Source: Lacibacter sp. H407
GTDB taxonomy: Bacteria > Bacteroidota > Bacteroidia > Chitinophagales > Chitinophagaceae
Reading direction: 5' to 3'
NCBI RefSeq assembly: GCF_037892605.1
Contig: NZ_JBBKTU010000001.1
Location: 4,402,001 to 4,466,000 of the forward strand
DNA: 64,000 bases
Every line of letters starts with the position of its first letter. The first letter of the stretch is position 1. The position numbers were made by a program, and so were the translations under genes. Positions 42,108-51,392 of this stretch are shown one piece after another. Below the pieces are notes generated by a model, which searched no databases, had not been told where the DNA came from, and saw nothing but the letters and a program-made list of their open reading frames with translations.

Positions 42108-42774
42108 CATTATCCCATACTTTACCGCCTTCGGTTTTTACCATGCGTGCAGGGAATTTTTTGATCACCATAAAATCATGGGTTGCCATGATCACAGCTG
42201 TATTATAGTCTTTGGCCACCTGAATGAGCAGGTTCATGATCTCATCGCTTGTTTCGGGATCGAGGTTACCCGTCGGTTCATCGGCCAATATTAATTTCGG
42301 AGAGTTGAGTAGTGCACGTGCAATATCTACACGTTGCTGTTCGCCACCACTCATTTCAAAAGTCATTTTAAATCCTTTCGATTTCAAACCCACTTTATCC
42401 AACACATCGTTGATCTTTTCTTCCATCAGGTTTTCATCTTTCCAACCCGTTGCTTTCAAAACAAATTTTAAATTCTCGTGTACATTCCGATCGGTCAGCA
42501 ATTGAAAATCCTGAAACACAACACCAAGACTGCGGCGCAAAAACGGAACTTTCTTCCAATCCATTTGTCGCAGATTAAACCCTGCAACCGTAGTTTCACC
42601 TTCGGTCAAAGGCAATTCGCCATACAATGTTTTCAACAACGATGATTTGCCTGTTCCTGTTTTACCAACGAGGTAAACAAACTCGCCTTGGTTCACGGTT
42701 AGATTCACATCATTAAGGATCAAATTTCCACTCTGATAAATATTAACGTTCTTTATTTCTACGATTGGAGGCAT
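42088..42774 (-). CDS. ftsE: FtsE-like ABC transporter ATP-binding protein
   Basis: A 228-residue ATPase with Walker [10 protein letters not shown], the signature [15 protein letters not shown], Walker [14 protein letters not shown] and the H-loop [36 protein letters not shown] and the [24 protein letters not shown]-loop closely follow FtsE, which with FtsX regulates peptidoglycan hydrolases at division. ftsX is not adjacent, so the assignment to FtsE rather than a LolD-like ATPase is by sequence only. The last 20 bp overlap the convergent glycosyltransferase gene. Confidence 0.85.
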   Translation of the reverse strand: MPPIVEIKNVNIYQSGNLILNDVNLTVNQGEFVYLVGKTGTGKSSLLKTLYGELPLTEGETTVAGFNLRQMDWKKVPFLRRSLGVVFQDFQLLTDRNVHENLKFVLKATGWKDENLMEEKINDVLDKVGLKSKGFKMTFEMSGGEQQRVDIARALLNSPKLILADEPTGNLDPETSDEIMNLLIQVAKDYNTAVIMATHDFMVIKKFPARMVKTEGGKVWDNATVEHA

Positions 42775-42834
42775 TCTGTTTGGCTTTTGGCAAAAGTATG
42801 TAAATTAGTACCAACTCAAACCACCTTACATAAC

Positions 42835-43236
42835 ATGAAAAACATATTAACGCTACTTTTTGTATTTACGTTTTATCATTCGTTTGCTCAATCAGATACT
42901 GTTATTTCCAAAACAATTGTTGATCCAACAGCAATGGTTGCAGGATCATTTGGAGGTACAATTCAGGCAACAACTTTTAAGGTAGCGAAAAAGATAGATG
43001 TGAAAGCTGCTGATACTTCTGCTTCAGTTACATCCTACACAATTTATTTTCAAGGCACAGGTTTTGAAACCGCACCGGGTATGTTAGAAAATATCAAAGG
43101 CAATCTTTTTACGAAAGATGTTGTCCGCTTACTTGCAAAATGTGTTCCCGGCACCACCGTTACCATCGACGATATAAAAGTTATGTCGGGCGGCGTTATC
43201 AAAAAGGTCCCATCACTCCATTTTATTCTTCAGTAA
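42835..43236 (+). CDS. Exported small protein resembling the GldM C-terminal domain
   Basis: ATG at 42835 gives a signal peptide (MKNILTLLFVFTFYHSFAQ) and a mature part of about 114 residues. ASVTSYTIYFQGTGFE, LLAKCVPGTTVTIDDIKVMSGGVIKKVPSLHFIL resembles the last beta domain of GldM, where a long strand pair ends with DIK...GG...RK(L/V)P. GldM is the periplasmic shaft of the gliding/type IX machinery; this stand-alone domain may be an accessory or a relative with another role. The assignment is by motif reading only. Confidence 0.55.
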   Translation: MKNILTLLFVFTFYHSFAQSDTVISKTIVDPTAMVAGSFGGTIQATTFKVAKKIDVKAADTSASVTSYTIYFQGTGFETAPGMLENIKGNLFTKDVVRLLAKCVPGTTVTIDDIKVMSGGVIKKVPSLHFILQ

Positions 43237-43265
43237 ACGTTTCGATTTTCGGTAAAAAACTCTTT

Positions 43266-43301
43266 AACTAAATTTTTAGTTGTTAAACTAATTTTTTAGT
43301 T
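43266..43301. promoter_or_regulatory. Two BlaI-type operators
   Basis: AACTAAATTTTTAGTT (43266-43281) and AACTAATTTTTTAGTT (43286-43301) are near-identical palindromes with the AACTAA-N4-TTAGTT consensus of BlaI/MecI/CopY-family repressors, centred exactly 20 bp (two helical turns) apart and ending 13 bp before the blaI-like start codon. This implies autoregulation by cooperative binding. Confidence 0.88.
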
Positions 43302-43314
43302 ATACATTCGGTTT

Positions 43315-43686
43315 ATGAATACGGAAAAACTAAAACCGCTTACAAAAGCTGAAGAGCAGGTGATGCAGATCATCTGGAAACTCAACAAAGCTTTTCTGCG
43401 GGAGATCGTGGATGCCATGCCGGTTCCAAAGCCACATCAAAACACGGTGGCAACGATTCTTAAAATCCTGATCGACAAAAAATATGTAAAGGCCGATGTA
43501 ATTGGCCGCATGCATCAATATTACCCCGCAGTATCGAAAGACATTTATTCGAAAGCCAGTATGAAAAACCTGGTGAAAGGATATTTTGAAGGATCGTTTT
43601 CCGATGCTGTTTCATTTATGGTAAAAGAAAACAACCTGAGCATTGAAGAACTGGAGCTTCTATTGCAAACACTGAAAAAGAAATAA
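43315..43686 (+). CDS. BlaI/MecI/CopY-family transcriptional repressor
   Basis: A 123-residue winged-helix repressor. LTKAEEQVMQIIWKLNKAFLREIVDAM, then HQNTVATILKILIDKKYVKAD is the DNA-binding domain with the recognition helix; the C-terminal SFMVKENNLSIEELELLLQTLK is the dimerisation helix region. In this family the partner M56 membrane protease senses a signal and causes cleavage of the repressor. The M56 gene starts 2 bp downstream, and two matching operators lie upstream. Confidence 0.95.
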   Translation: MNTEKLKPLTKAEEQVMQIIWKLNKAFLREIVDAMPVPKPHQNTVATILKILIDKKYVKADVIGRMHQYYPAVSKDIYSKASMKNLVKGYFEGSFSDAVSFMVKENNLSIEELELLLQTLKKK

Positions 43687-43688
43687 CC

Positions 43689-46511
43689 ATGACTGCCTTT
43701 GCTGAATACCTGTTGAAAGTAATGATCTGTTCCGGTGTGCTTACCGGCTATTACTGGCTTGCACTCCGCAATAAATTATTTCACAGCTGGAACCGGTTTT
43801 ATTTATTGGCGGCTGCTGTTACATCGCTGCTGTTACCATTTGTCAAGATCAGTTTTACAACGGAGCCACAACCGGATAATTTACCTGCTTATACCATTCT
43901 GCAAACTGTTACTACCAACGATGTTTGGTTTCCTGAACAAACAGTTACAGCACCTGCAACATTTACCAAAGAACAGATAAGCATTCTTTCATATTCCATT
44001 GTTTCACTTGTACTTTTTGCTGCGCTGTTATTAACGCTGTTACGTATCAAAAAACTGATCACCGCTTATGAGCATTGGAAAATGAAAGACCTCACGTTTG
44101 TTGATACCGATGCAAAGGGCACACCGTTCTCATTTCTCCATTATATTTTCTGGAACAGGGAAATTGATTTTGAATCAGCACAGGGGCAACAAATCTTCAA
44201 ACACGAACTGATTCATGTAAAAGAAAAACATAGTGTCGATAAATTATTTCTGCAGCTTGTATTGATCGTGTTCTGGATCAATCCCTTCTTCTGGATCATC
44301 CGGAAAGAGTTAACCATGATCCATGAATTTATTGCGGATCGCAAATCAGTAAAAGACAGTGATGCTTCTGCACTTGCTGCCATGATCCTTACTGCTGCAT
44401 TTCCCGGACATACCCTGTCGCTCACCAATCCATTTTTTTATTCACCTATTAAACGAAGACTCCTTATGCTTTCCAAACTTCAAAACCCGAAAGTGGGCTA
44501 CATCAGCCGCTTATTGCTACTGCCGTTGCTAACCGTTTTATTTACTGCATTCGCTTTAAAAATTAAAGAGAAAGATGCAGCTTCAGGTATTCCACGATTA
44601 GAAAGATCATTGACGGTTGTGATAGATGCAGGACATGGATTTGTCAAAGGCAATCCACATGGCGCCATTGGATTAAATAAAATTTCAGAAGATGAAATTG
44701 CATTGGCCATTACAAAAAAGATCGAACAACTGAATACAGATAATAACCTGAAATTAATTTTTACAAGAAAAGACGAAAACTTTATTGATAGTAAAAGAAG
44801 AGTGAAGATCGCTGAAGAGAATAATGCCGACCTTCTTATATCTATTCATGCATCGTTTGTGCCAGCACTTAAAAAGGATGGAAAAGATGTCGAGAATCCT
44901 GCGAACGGATTTGAATTATATGTTACAAAAGATGGAAATGAAAATCTGCCACAAAGTAAAGAGTTGGGCTCTGCTATTATTCATGAAGTAAAAAATTTTA
45001 TGCCTATTCGGGAACCCGGTATTAAACAACGAAACGTTGGAATCTGGGTAATTGAAGCAGCCCCCTGCCCTGCTGTGTTTCTTGAATGTGGCTTCGTTTC
45101 CAATTCAAAAGACCTTGCGTTTCTTACCAATGAGAAGAACCAGGAAAAGATTGCGGAAGCGGTATTGAAAGGGATTGTAAATTATGCAAGGAATAATAAT
45201 CAGAGACCACTGCAGCAAGCCGCAAAAGAACTAAATAACGCTGATACGATTCCGGACAAAAAATCAGAAGTGTCTTTAGCTAAAACCGAAGCGACTGCTG
45301 ATTTTAAAGGCGGCATAAAAGAATGGAATAAATATGTAGAGGCTTTTTTAGAAAACTATATTGCAACGCTTGAGAAAGATCCTGCTAGTATCAATAACAG
45401 CTGCATGCTACAGTTCACTGTTCAAAAAGATGGATCCATCACAGACATACAGGTTATTACCAATACTGAAAGTGAACTGGCAAAGATCAGTGTTGAATTG
45501 TTGAAAAAAAGTCCGAAGTGGCAATCTGCAATGGAGAACGGAGTTCCTGTTGCAACTGTTATAAAAAGATCAATCCATTTTTTTGATAAGTACGGCAGGG
45601 AAAGGATGAAAGACGCAACCAAAACATCCGAACAAAAAGAAAAAAGTTATACATCATTTGCAGAAAAACACGGGCTTCACATTCTAAACGGGAAAGTCAT
45701 CACAAAAGAAGAAATGATCACTTTCCTCAAGGAGAACAAGGTACATAAGAACTGGCAGATAAGTTCAATGGACGGTCTGGGAGGAAGAAACCGATTTGGC
45801 GAAAAGGGCAGTAATGGAGTTTTTGAAGTAACAACCAAAGAAATCAGACCTACTGTAGCGATTGCGGCAGAAAACATTAATATCCTTTATGCAACAATTG
45901 AAAATCCTTTAAAGATCGCAATCAGTGATGTACCTGAAACTCATTTAGAAATCGAAGCTTCCCAAGGAATACTTGAGAAGAAAGAAAACAGGTATATTCT
46001 CAAAAATTTAAAAACGGGTGAAGTTGTTATTAAGATCGGATACTATTATAAAACAGATCAAAAGAAGATCGAAGAGGTTCGATTTAAAGTGATTCCCGAT
46101 CCGTCTAATACAATTGTAGAAAAAAAGACAGAAAATGAGATAACAGATCGGGAAGGCTCTCGAATTTTTACCAAAGCTGAAATAATGCCACAGTTCCCTG
46201 GCGGGCAAAATAAATGGAATCGATATATTGAAAAAATTACAACAGATAATATCACAAGTTTGGTTGCTGATGGGAAAGAAGGAACCTGCGAAGTTGAATT
46301 TATTGTTCACACAGATGGGACTGTTTCTAATATCAGAGTTAAGACAATGGCAAATACTAAACTGGCTTCAATAGCAGTTAAAGCAATTACTACTGGACCG
46401 AAATGGCTACCTGCAATTCAAAATGGTAAACAAGTTCAATGCTGGACTACTCAAAAAATAAGTTTTCAATTCCCTGCAACAGAAACTATCCCTGAGCCAA
46501 GAAAACCCTAA
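43689..46511 (+). CDS. M56 (BlaR1-type) membrane metalloprotease fused to an amidase, GldM-like and TonB C-terminal domains
   Basis: A 940-residue mosaic. Residues 1-290: BlaR1/MecR1-type M56 peptidase with four membrane helices, zinc motif HELIH (172-176) and HEFIADRKS (212-220). Residues about 307-495: N-acetylmuramoyl-L-alanine amidase (Amidase_3) with zinc ligands in VVIDAGHG (313-317), SEDEIAL and SIHAS (385-389) and the catalytic Glu466 in FLECGFVSN, all intact. About 530-625 and 835-930: two TonB C-terminal-like domains (each with F-x-G-G-x-x-x-W-N-K/R-Y at the front). About 735-815: an immunoglobulin-like GldM-type domain (NILYATIENPLKIAISDVPE). The BlaI-like repressor is its presumed substrate. 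An envelope sensor with its own wall hydrolase is inferred. Confidence 0.88.
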   Translation: MTAFAEYLLKVMICSGVLTGYYWLALRNKLFHSWNRFYLLAAAVTSLLLPFVKISFTTEPQPDNLPAYTILQTVTTNDVWFPEQTVTAPATFTKEQISILSYSIVSLVLFAALLLTLLRIKKLITAYEHWKMKDLTFVDTDAKGTPFSFLHYIFWNREIDFESAQGQQIFKHELIHVKEKHSVDKLFLQLVLIVFWINPFFWIIRKELTMIHEFIADRKSVKDSDASALAAMILTAAFPGHTLSLTNPFFYSPIKRRLLMLSKLQNPKVGYISRLLLLPLLTVLFTAFALKIKEKDAASGIPRLERSLTVVIDAGHGFVKGNPHGAIGLNKISEDEIALAITKKIEQLNTDNNLKLIFTRKDENFIDSKRRVKIAEENNADLLISIHASFVPALKKDGKDVENPANGFELYVTKDGNENLPQSKELGSAIIHEVKNFMPIREPGIKQRNVGIWVIEAAPCPAVFLECGFVSNSKDLAFLTNEKNQEKIAEAVLKGIVNYARNNNQRPLQQAAKELNNADTIPDKKSEVSLAKTEATADFKGGIKEWNKYVEAFLENYIATLEKDPASINNSCMLQFTVQKDGSITDIQVITNTESELAKISVELLKKSPKWQSAMENGVPVATVIKRSIHFFDKYGRERMKDATKTSEQKEKSYTSFAEKHGLHILNGKVITKEEMITFLKENKVHKNWQISSMDGLGGRNRFGEKGSNGVFEVTTKEIRPTVAIAAENINILYATIENPLKIAISDVPETHLEIEASQGILEKKENRYILKNLKTGEVVIKIGYYYKTDQKKIEEVRFKVIPDPSNTIVEKKTENEITDREGSRIFTKAEIMPQFPGGQNKWNRYIEKITTDNITSLVADGKEGTCEVEFIVHTDGTVSNIRVKTMANTKLASIAVKAITTGPKWLPAIQNGKQVQCWTTQKISFQFPATETIPEPRKP

Positions 46512-46530
46512 AAAATCAATACATCAAATA

Positions 46531-46555
46531 AAAAGCGAGGCAGCGCCTCGCTTTT
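46531..46555. terminator. Bidirectional terminator between convergent genes
   Basis: AAAAGCGAGGC and GCCTCGCTTTT form a perfect 11-bp stem around AGC. T and A runs on both sides let it serve the M56 gene and the convergent purM-like gene. Confidence 0.92.
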
Positions 46556-46564
46556 CGATATTTC

Positions 46565-47737
46565 TTAAAACACTAATTCTTCATCCTTCAACTTAATCAC
46601 TAACTCTTTCTTCTCACTCGCTTCTACCCTACCAATCACCTGTGCATCTACAGCAAATGATTTTGAGATGTTGATCAATGTATCAGCATCTTTTTCATTT
46701 GTATAGATCTCCAGCCGAGTACCCATGTTAAACACCTGGTACATTTCACGTGCATCTGCACCGGAAGCATCTTTGATCAAATCAAAAATAATGGGTGGCG
46801 TGAAGAGATTGTCCTTCACGATCTTCATCGGGCCCGGTAAATATTTCAGGCATTTGGTTTGTCCGCCACCACTGCAATGGATCAAGCCATTCACTGCATC
46901 AAAATGATGTTGCAGTATTTCTTTAAGTACAGGTGCAAACGTTCGTGTTGGAGAAAGTAACAGACGACCGATCAATGAAGTTTCACCGTTAGGCAATTGC
47001 ACCTCATCAGCCAACCGATGTTTTCCGATATACACCACTTCATCTTTCAGCTTTGCTTCAAAGGTTTCAGGGAAATGATGCGCATAATATTTTTCCAACA
47101 CATCATGTCGTGCACTTGTTAAACCGTTACTTCCCAAACCACTGTTGTACGATGTTTCATAATTCGCCTGTCCAAATCCTGCTAAGCCAACAATCACATC
47201 ACCAGCCTTGATCTTATCATTACTGATCACTTTGTTTTTTGGCCAACGTGCTGTCATGGTTCCGTTCACAGCGATCGTACGCACCACATCACCCACATCA
47301 GCCGTTTCGCCACCGAGATAATGAATGTTTACACCATACTCTTTCAACTGTGCAAACAATTCAGCAGAACCATTGATGATCTGCTCCAGTACTTCCCCCG
47401 GAATCAATGTTTTGTTACGATCAACTGTTGAGGAGAATAAAATGTTATCGTAGATACCAACGCAAAGCAGGTCGTCCAGATTCATCACAATTGCATCCTG
47501 CGCAATGCCTTTCCAAACAGATGCGTTACCGGTTTCTTTCCAATACAGATACGCCAGAATACTTTTTGTGCCGGCACCATCGGCGTGCGTTACGTTTACC
47601 CAATCGGCATCGCCACCCAAATAATCGGGATATAGTTTGCAAAATGCATTGGGATATAATCCCTGGTCGAGATGTTCTACTGCCTTGTGTACTTCTTCCT
47701 TTTGTGCCGAAACACCCCGTTGGTTATATAAAGACAT
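46565..47737 (-). CDS. purM: Phosphoribosylformylglycinamidine cyclo-ligase-like (PurM) protein
   Basis: Purine synthesis enzyme that closes the imidazole ring of AIR with ATP. The ATG at 47737 (MSLYNQRGVSAQKEE) gives 390 residues, longer than the usual 340-350 but as found in Bacteroidota. Hallmarks are THADGAGTKSILAYLYW, the acidic NLDDLLCVG metal loop, IHYLGGETADVGDVV, GDVIVGLAGFGQ and IHCSGGGQTKCLKYLPG, where the Gly-rich loop binds the nucleotide. Alternative: the longer related PurM paralog. It is divergent from ribF. Confidence 0.88.
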   Translation of the reverse strand: MSLYNQRGVSAQKEEVHKAVEHLDQGLYPNAFCKLYPDYLGGDADWVNVTHADGAGTKSILAYLYWKETGNASVWKGIAQDAIVMNLDDLLCVGIYDNILFSSTVDRNKTLIPGEVLEQIINGSAELFAQLKEYGVNIHYLGGETADVGDVVRTIAVNGTMTARWPKNKVISNDKIKAGDVIVGLAGFGQANYETSYNSGLGSNGLTSARHDVLEKYYAHHFPETFEAKLKDEVVYIGKHRLADEVQLPNGETSLIGRLLLSPTRTFAPVLKEILQHHFDAVNGLIHCSGGGQTKCLKYLPGPMKIVKDNLFTPPIIFDLIKDASGADAREMYQVFNMGTRLEIYTNEKDADTLINISKSFAVDAQVIGRVEASEKKELVIKLKDEELVF

Positions 47738-47808
47738 GCTGCTGTGTTTGAGAGCCGCAAAACTAACACTTCCACACATCAAATGTGTTACTTTTGCCAC
47801 TTCAAATT

Positions 47809-48744
47809 ATGAAGGTTTACAGAAGTCTGCAGCAGTTGCCCGTTTTTAACAGGGCCGTTCTTACCATCGGCACTTTCGATGGTGTGCATCTTGGTCATCA
47901 GCAGATCATTCGCCAGTTATTGATGGAAGCGGAAGAAACGGGCGGAGAATCGGTGCTGATCAGTTTTTATCCACACCCCCGGAAGATCGTTCAGCCCGAC
48001 AGACAAATCGCTGAACTCACCACATTAGATGAGCGGATCGAACTATTGAAACGACAGGGTTTGGACAATCTTGTTGTGGTTCCTTTCAACAAAGAATTTT
48101 CAGAACAACCCGCAGAAGAATATATCAAGCGTTTTTTGGTCGATCGTTTTCATCCAGCATGTATCATTATTGGTTACGATCATAAGTTTGGCAACAACCG
48201 TGAAGGTGATTATCGTTTATTGGAACAGATGGGTGAGCAATATAACTATGTGGTGAAAGAAATTCCGCAGCAGTTGATCAATGAAGTAGCCATCAGCTCC
48301 ACCAAAATCAGAAACGCACTTTCCAATGGCGATGTTGAAACGGCCAATCAATTACTGGGCTATCCTTATTTCTTTAAAGGAAATGTGATTGAAGGAAATA
48401 AACTCGGTCGCAAACTTGGCTACCCTACTGCCAACCTGCAGATACAGGATCCTGATAAATTAGTTCCGGCCAATGGCGTGTATGCCGTAGAAGCGCAGAT
48501 TGAAGGTGAAACAAGCATGCTGAAAGGAATGATGAACATTGGCAACCGTCCAACGGTGGATGGTACACGCAGAAGTATTGAAGTGCATTTATTTGATTTT
48601 GATAAAGACATTTACAATCGTCATTTAAAAGTGCATGTTCGTTTTCACTTGCGGAACGAAGTGAAATTTGACGGACTGGATAAACTCATTGAACAATTAC
48701 ATAAAGACAAAGAAATTTCGATCAGTAAACTGGCTGATACCTAA
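47809..48744 (+). CDS. ribF: Bifunctional riboflavin kinase / FMN adenylyltransferase
   Basis: Converts riboflavin to FMN and FMN to FAD. The N-terminal adenylyltransferase has the HIGH-like [15 protein letters not shown] and the [16 protein letters not shown] and [14 protein letters not shown] loops; the C-terminal kinase has [36 protein letters not shown] and [20 protein letters not shown]. The ATG at 47809 gives 311 residues, the normal length. pgi follows after 16 bp. Confidence 0.96.
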   Translation: MKVYRSLQQLPVFNRAVLTIGTFDGVHLGHQQIIRQLLMEAEETGGESVLISFYPHPRKIVQPDRQIAELTTLDERIELLKRQGLDNLVVVPFNKEFSEQPAEEYIKRFLVDRFHPACIIIGYDHKFGNNREGDYRLLEQMGEQYNYVVKEIPQQLINEVAISSTKIRNALSNGDVETANQLLGYPYFFKGNVIEGNKLGRKLGYPTANLQIQDPDKLVPANGVYAVEAQIEGETSMLKGMMNIGNRPTVDGTRRSIEVHLFDFDKDIYNRHLKVHVRFHLRNEVKFDGLDKLIEQLHKDKEISISKLADT

Positions 48745-48760
48745 ACTTAAACCATTCAAC

Positions 48761-50389
48761 ATGCTCTCATCGATTAACCCAACTACAACCAACGCCTGGA
48801 AACAATTAACTGCACATGCTGCACAAATGAAACAAGTGCACATGCGTGATCTGTTTAAAGCAGATGCCAATCGTTTTAAAAAGTTCAGCACTTGTGAAAA
48901 TGACATGGTGTTTGATTATTCAAAGAATATCATCACGGAAGAAACGATGCAGTTACTGTTGCAACTTGCTGATGAATGCAACGTGAAAGAAGCCATTGAA
49001 AAAATGTTTGGGGGAGATGTGATCAATCATACCGAAAAGAGAGCTGTACTGCATACTGCACTTCGCAACTTTTCTGACAAAGAAGTGTTGGTTGATGGAA
49101 AGAATGTAATGCCCGACATTAAACGTGTATTGGAACAGATGAAAAACTTTTGTGCCAATATACACAGCGGCGAGTGGAAAGGCTATACGGGTAAGAAAAT
49201 AAAATACATTGTCAATATTGGTATTGGTGGCAGTGATCTTGGCCCGGTAATGATCACAGAAGCATTAAAACCATATTGGGTGGATGGTATTGAAACTTAT
49301 TTTGTCAGCAATGTTGATGGAACACATATTGCTGAAACCTTGAAGAAGGTTACACCCGATGAAACATTATTCCTTATTGCATCAAAAACATTTACCACGC
49401 AGGAAACTATGACCAATGCACACAGTGCAAGAAACTGGTTTTTAGAACATGCAAAAGATGAAGCACATGTAGCGAAACATTTTGCTGCCTTATCAACCAA
49501 CGAAAAAGATGTGGTGAAGTTCGGCATTGATAAAGCCAACATGTTTGAATTCTGGGATTGGGTTGGTGGCCGTTACAGTTTGTGGAGTGCAATTGGTTTA
49601 TCCATTGTATTAACGATTGGCTATAACAATTTTGAGGAATTACTGAAAGGTGCTTACCAGGCCGATGAACATTTCCGTACAGAAAAATTTGCAACAAATA
49701 TCCCGGTGATCATGGCATTGCTCGGCACCTGGTATGTAAACTTCTTTGATGCAAAGAGTGAAGCAATTCTCCCCTACGATCAGTACCTGCATCGCTTTGC
49801 TGCTTATTTCCAGCAAGGCAATATGGAAAGCAATGGTAAGTATGTTGATCGCAGTGGCAATAAAGTAGATTACAGCACAGGCCCTATTATTTGGGGTGAG
49901 CCGGGTACCAATGGTCAGCATTCATTTTATCAATTGATTCACCAGGGCACACATTTAATTCCTGCTGATTTTATTGCACCGGCCATCAGTCATAATCCGC
50001 TGAGCGATCATCATCCAAAACTCATGAGTAATTTCTTTGCACAAACAGAAGCACTCATGAATGGCAAATCAAAAGAAGAAGTAATTGCTGAAGGCGTAAA
50101 AGAAGAATTGATTCCGTATAAAGTATTTGAAGGCAACCGCCCAACAAACTCTATTCTTCTGAAAAAGATCACACCATTTACCTTGGGTGAATTAGTAGCA
50201 CTATATGAACACAAGATCTTTGTACAAGGAGTTATCTGGAATGTTTACAGCTTCGATCAATGGGGTGTTGAGCTGGGCAAACAACTGGCAAATAAAATTT
50301 TACCTGAGTTAATAACAGATGATGCAGTATCATCGCATGATGCATCCACCAACGCACTTATCAATTTGTATAAGAACTTCCGCAAATAA
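48761..50389 (+). CDS. pgi: Glucose-6-phosphate isomerase
   Basis: Interconverts glucose 6-phosphate and fructose 6-phosphate in glycolysis and gluconeogenesis. The 542-residue product has [19 protein letters not shown], the SIS sugar-phosphate loop [32 protein letters not shown] with the active-site Arg, [23 protein letters not shown] (catalytic Glu and His) and [11 protein letters not shown] with the Lys. It follows ribF with 16 bp and ends in a terminator. Confidence 0.97.
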   Translation: MLSSINPTTTNAWKQLTAHAAQMKQVHMRDLFKADANRFKKFSTCENDMVFDYSKNIITEETMQLLLQLADECNVKEAIEKMFGGDVINHTEKRAVLHTALRNFSDKEVLVDGKNVMPDIKRVLEQMKNFCANIHSGEWKGYTGKKIKYIVNIGIGGSDLGPVMITEALKPYWVDGIETYFVSNVDGTHIAETLKKVTPDETLFLIASKTFTTQETMTNAHSARNWFLEHAKDEAHVAKHFAALSTNEKDVVKFGIDKANMFEFWDWVGGRYSLWSAIGLSIVLTIGYNNFEELLKGAYQADEHFRTEKFATNIPVIMALLGTWYVNFFDAKSEAILPYDQYLHRFAAYFQQGNMESNGKYVDRSGNKVDYSTGPIIWGEPGTNGQHSFYQLIHQGTHLIPADFIAPAISHNPLSDHHPKLMSNFFAQTEALMNGKSKEEVIAEGVKEELIPYKVFEGNRPTNSILLKKITPFTLGELVALYEHKIFVQGVIWNVYSFDQWGVELGKQLANKILPELITDDAVSSHDASTNALINLYKNFRK

Positions 50390-50391
50390 GT

Positions 50392-50413
50392 AAAGCCCCC
50401 GATTGGGGGCTTT
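50392..50413 (+). terminator. Terminator of the ribF-pgi unit
   Basis: AAAGCCCCC pairs with GGGGGCTTT around GATT, immediately after the pgi stop; it can also serve the convergent metalloprotease gene. Confidence 0.92.
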
Positions 50414-50441
50414 ACAATTATGCTTTTATAAGGTCACTCAA

Positions 50442-51230
50442 TTAATAGAGATAACTTAAAGCTGTTTTATCGTTGTTATTAAACGGACGATTTGTAGATG
50501 CACTTAAGCAAGCTAACATCCAAGAACCCGGGTCAGCTACAGTAGGGGTCCCAGGAATATGAATTGCACCTACAGTACTTGCGCCTTCATTTGCAGTACC
50601 ACCACCGCAGCTATATGAACGATCCATATAATCAGTATGGCGGAAACCAATGCAATGACCGATTTCATGTGCAAGAACGGTTGTCATAAAATTAAGACTA
50701 TAAGTAGTATATGTTTTTGCATAGTTGATGGTGCCATAAGGATTTCCACCGCTTGGGAATCCAGCAGAGGCAATGTATTGCCGTGTATTTACAATCCTAA
50801 TATTAATATTGCCGCCACTTGTTACTCGGGAAAATGTAAGAGTGAGATTTTCGGCATTGTAACGGGCAATTGCCGCATCTACTGCTGCTAAAAAATTAGA
50901 AGGTAAATTAGTACCTGAAACACTTACAGTAATGTTTCGTGGTCCGCTAACAAGATTTGTTGTCCGGTACTGCTCTGCATTTGCTACAACAAGCTTATGG
51001 GCTGTTTGCTTTGTTTTTAAATCTGCAGGTGAAAGAAAAATATCACCCTCTACTACAAAACCGCCATCAGCAGCGATCACATTGTCTGTTGAAAAACCGA
51101 GATCAGAAATTTGATTTAGCGTTTCCTGCGAAACTTCTGCTTGCACATCTTCTTTACCTGCTTTTGAACAGGCCACAATAAAAAGTGCTGCGAATGCAGC
51201 AACCCCAATAATTGACAATAGTTTTCTCAT
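50442..51230 (-). CDS. HEIGH-type (M57) zinc metalloprotease lipoprotein, paralog 1
   Basis: A lipoprotein signal (AALFIVAC, Cys21) precedes a pro-like segment of about 90 residues and a catalytic domain with TVLAHEIGHCIGFRHTDYMDRS, an extended zinc motif H-E-x-x-H-x-x-G-F-R-H typical of dual-action HEIGH metallopeptidases (M57). Three His ligands are visible. It ends at AL(S)YLY. The neighbouring gene at 51393 encodes a close paralog. Surface or periplasmic proteolysis is likely; substrate unknown. Confidence 0.9.
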   Translation of the reverse strand: MRKLLSIIGVAAFAALFIVACSKAGKEDVQAEVSQETLNQISDLGFSTDNVIAADGGFVVEGDIFLSPADLKTKQTAHKLVVANAEQYRTTNLVSGPRNITVSVSGTNLPSNFLAAVDAAIARYNAENLTLTFSRVTSGGNINIRIVNTRQYIASAGFPSGGNPYGTINYAKTYTTYSLNFMTTVLAHEIGHCIGFRHTDYMDRSYSCGGGTANEGASTVGAIHIPGTPTVADPGSWMLACLSASTNRPFNNNDKTALSYLY

Positions 51231-51340
51231 GTTTGAAATGTTTAGGTTTAGAATGAGCTATCAAATTAAACAAAATAATTGAAGTTTCAAGGAATACATG
51301 CCATCGTAAAACTACGTATAGCTATATTTTCCGAAATGAT

Positions 51341-51370
51341 AAAAGCATCCTGTGTACACAGGATGCTTTT
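51341..51370 (-). terminator. Terminator of metalloprotease paralog 2
   Basis: AAAAGCATCCTGTGT and ACACAGGATGCTTTT form a perfect 15-bp stem with no or minimal loop, 22 bp after the stop of the gene at 51393. Confidence 0.88.
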
Positions 51371-51392
51371 ATGTGTTGAATACAAATCACAA

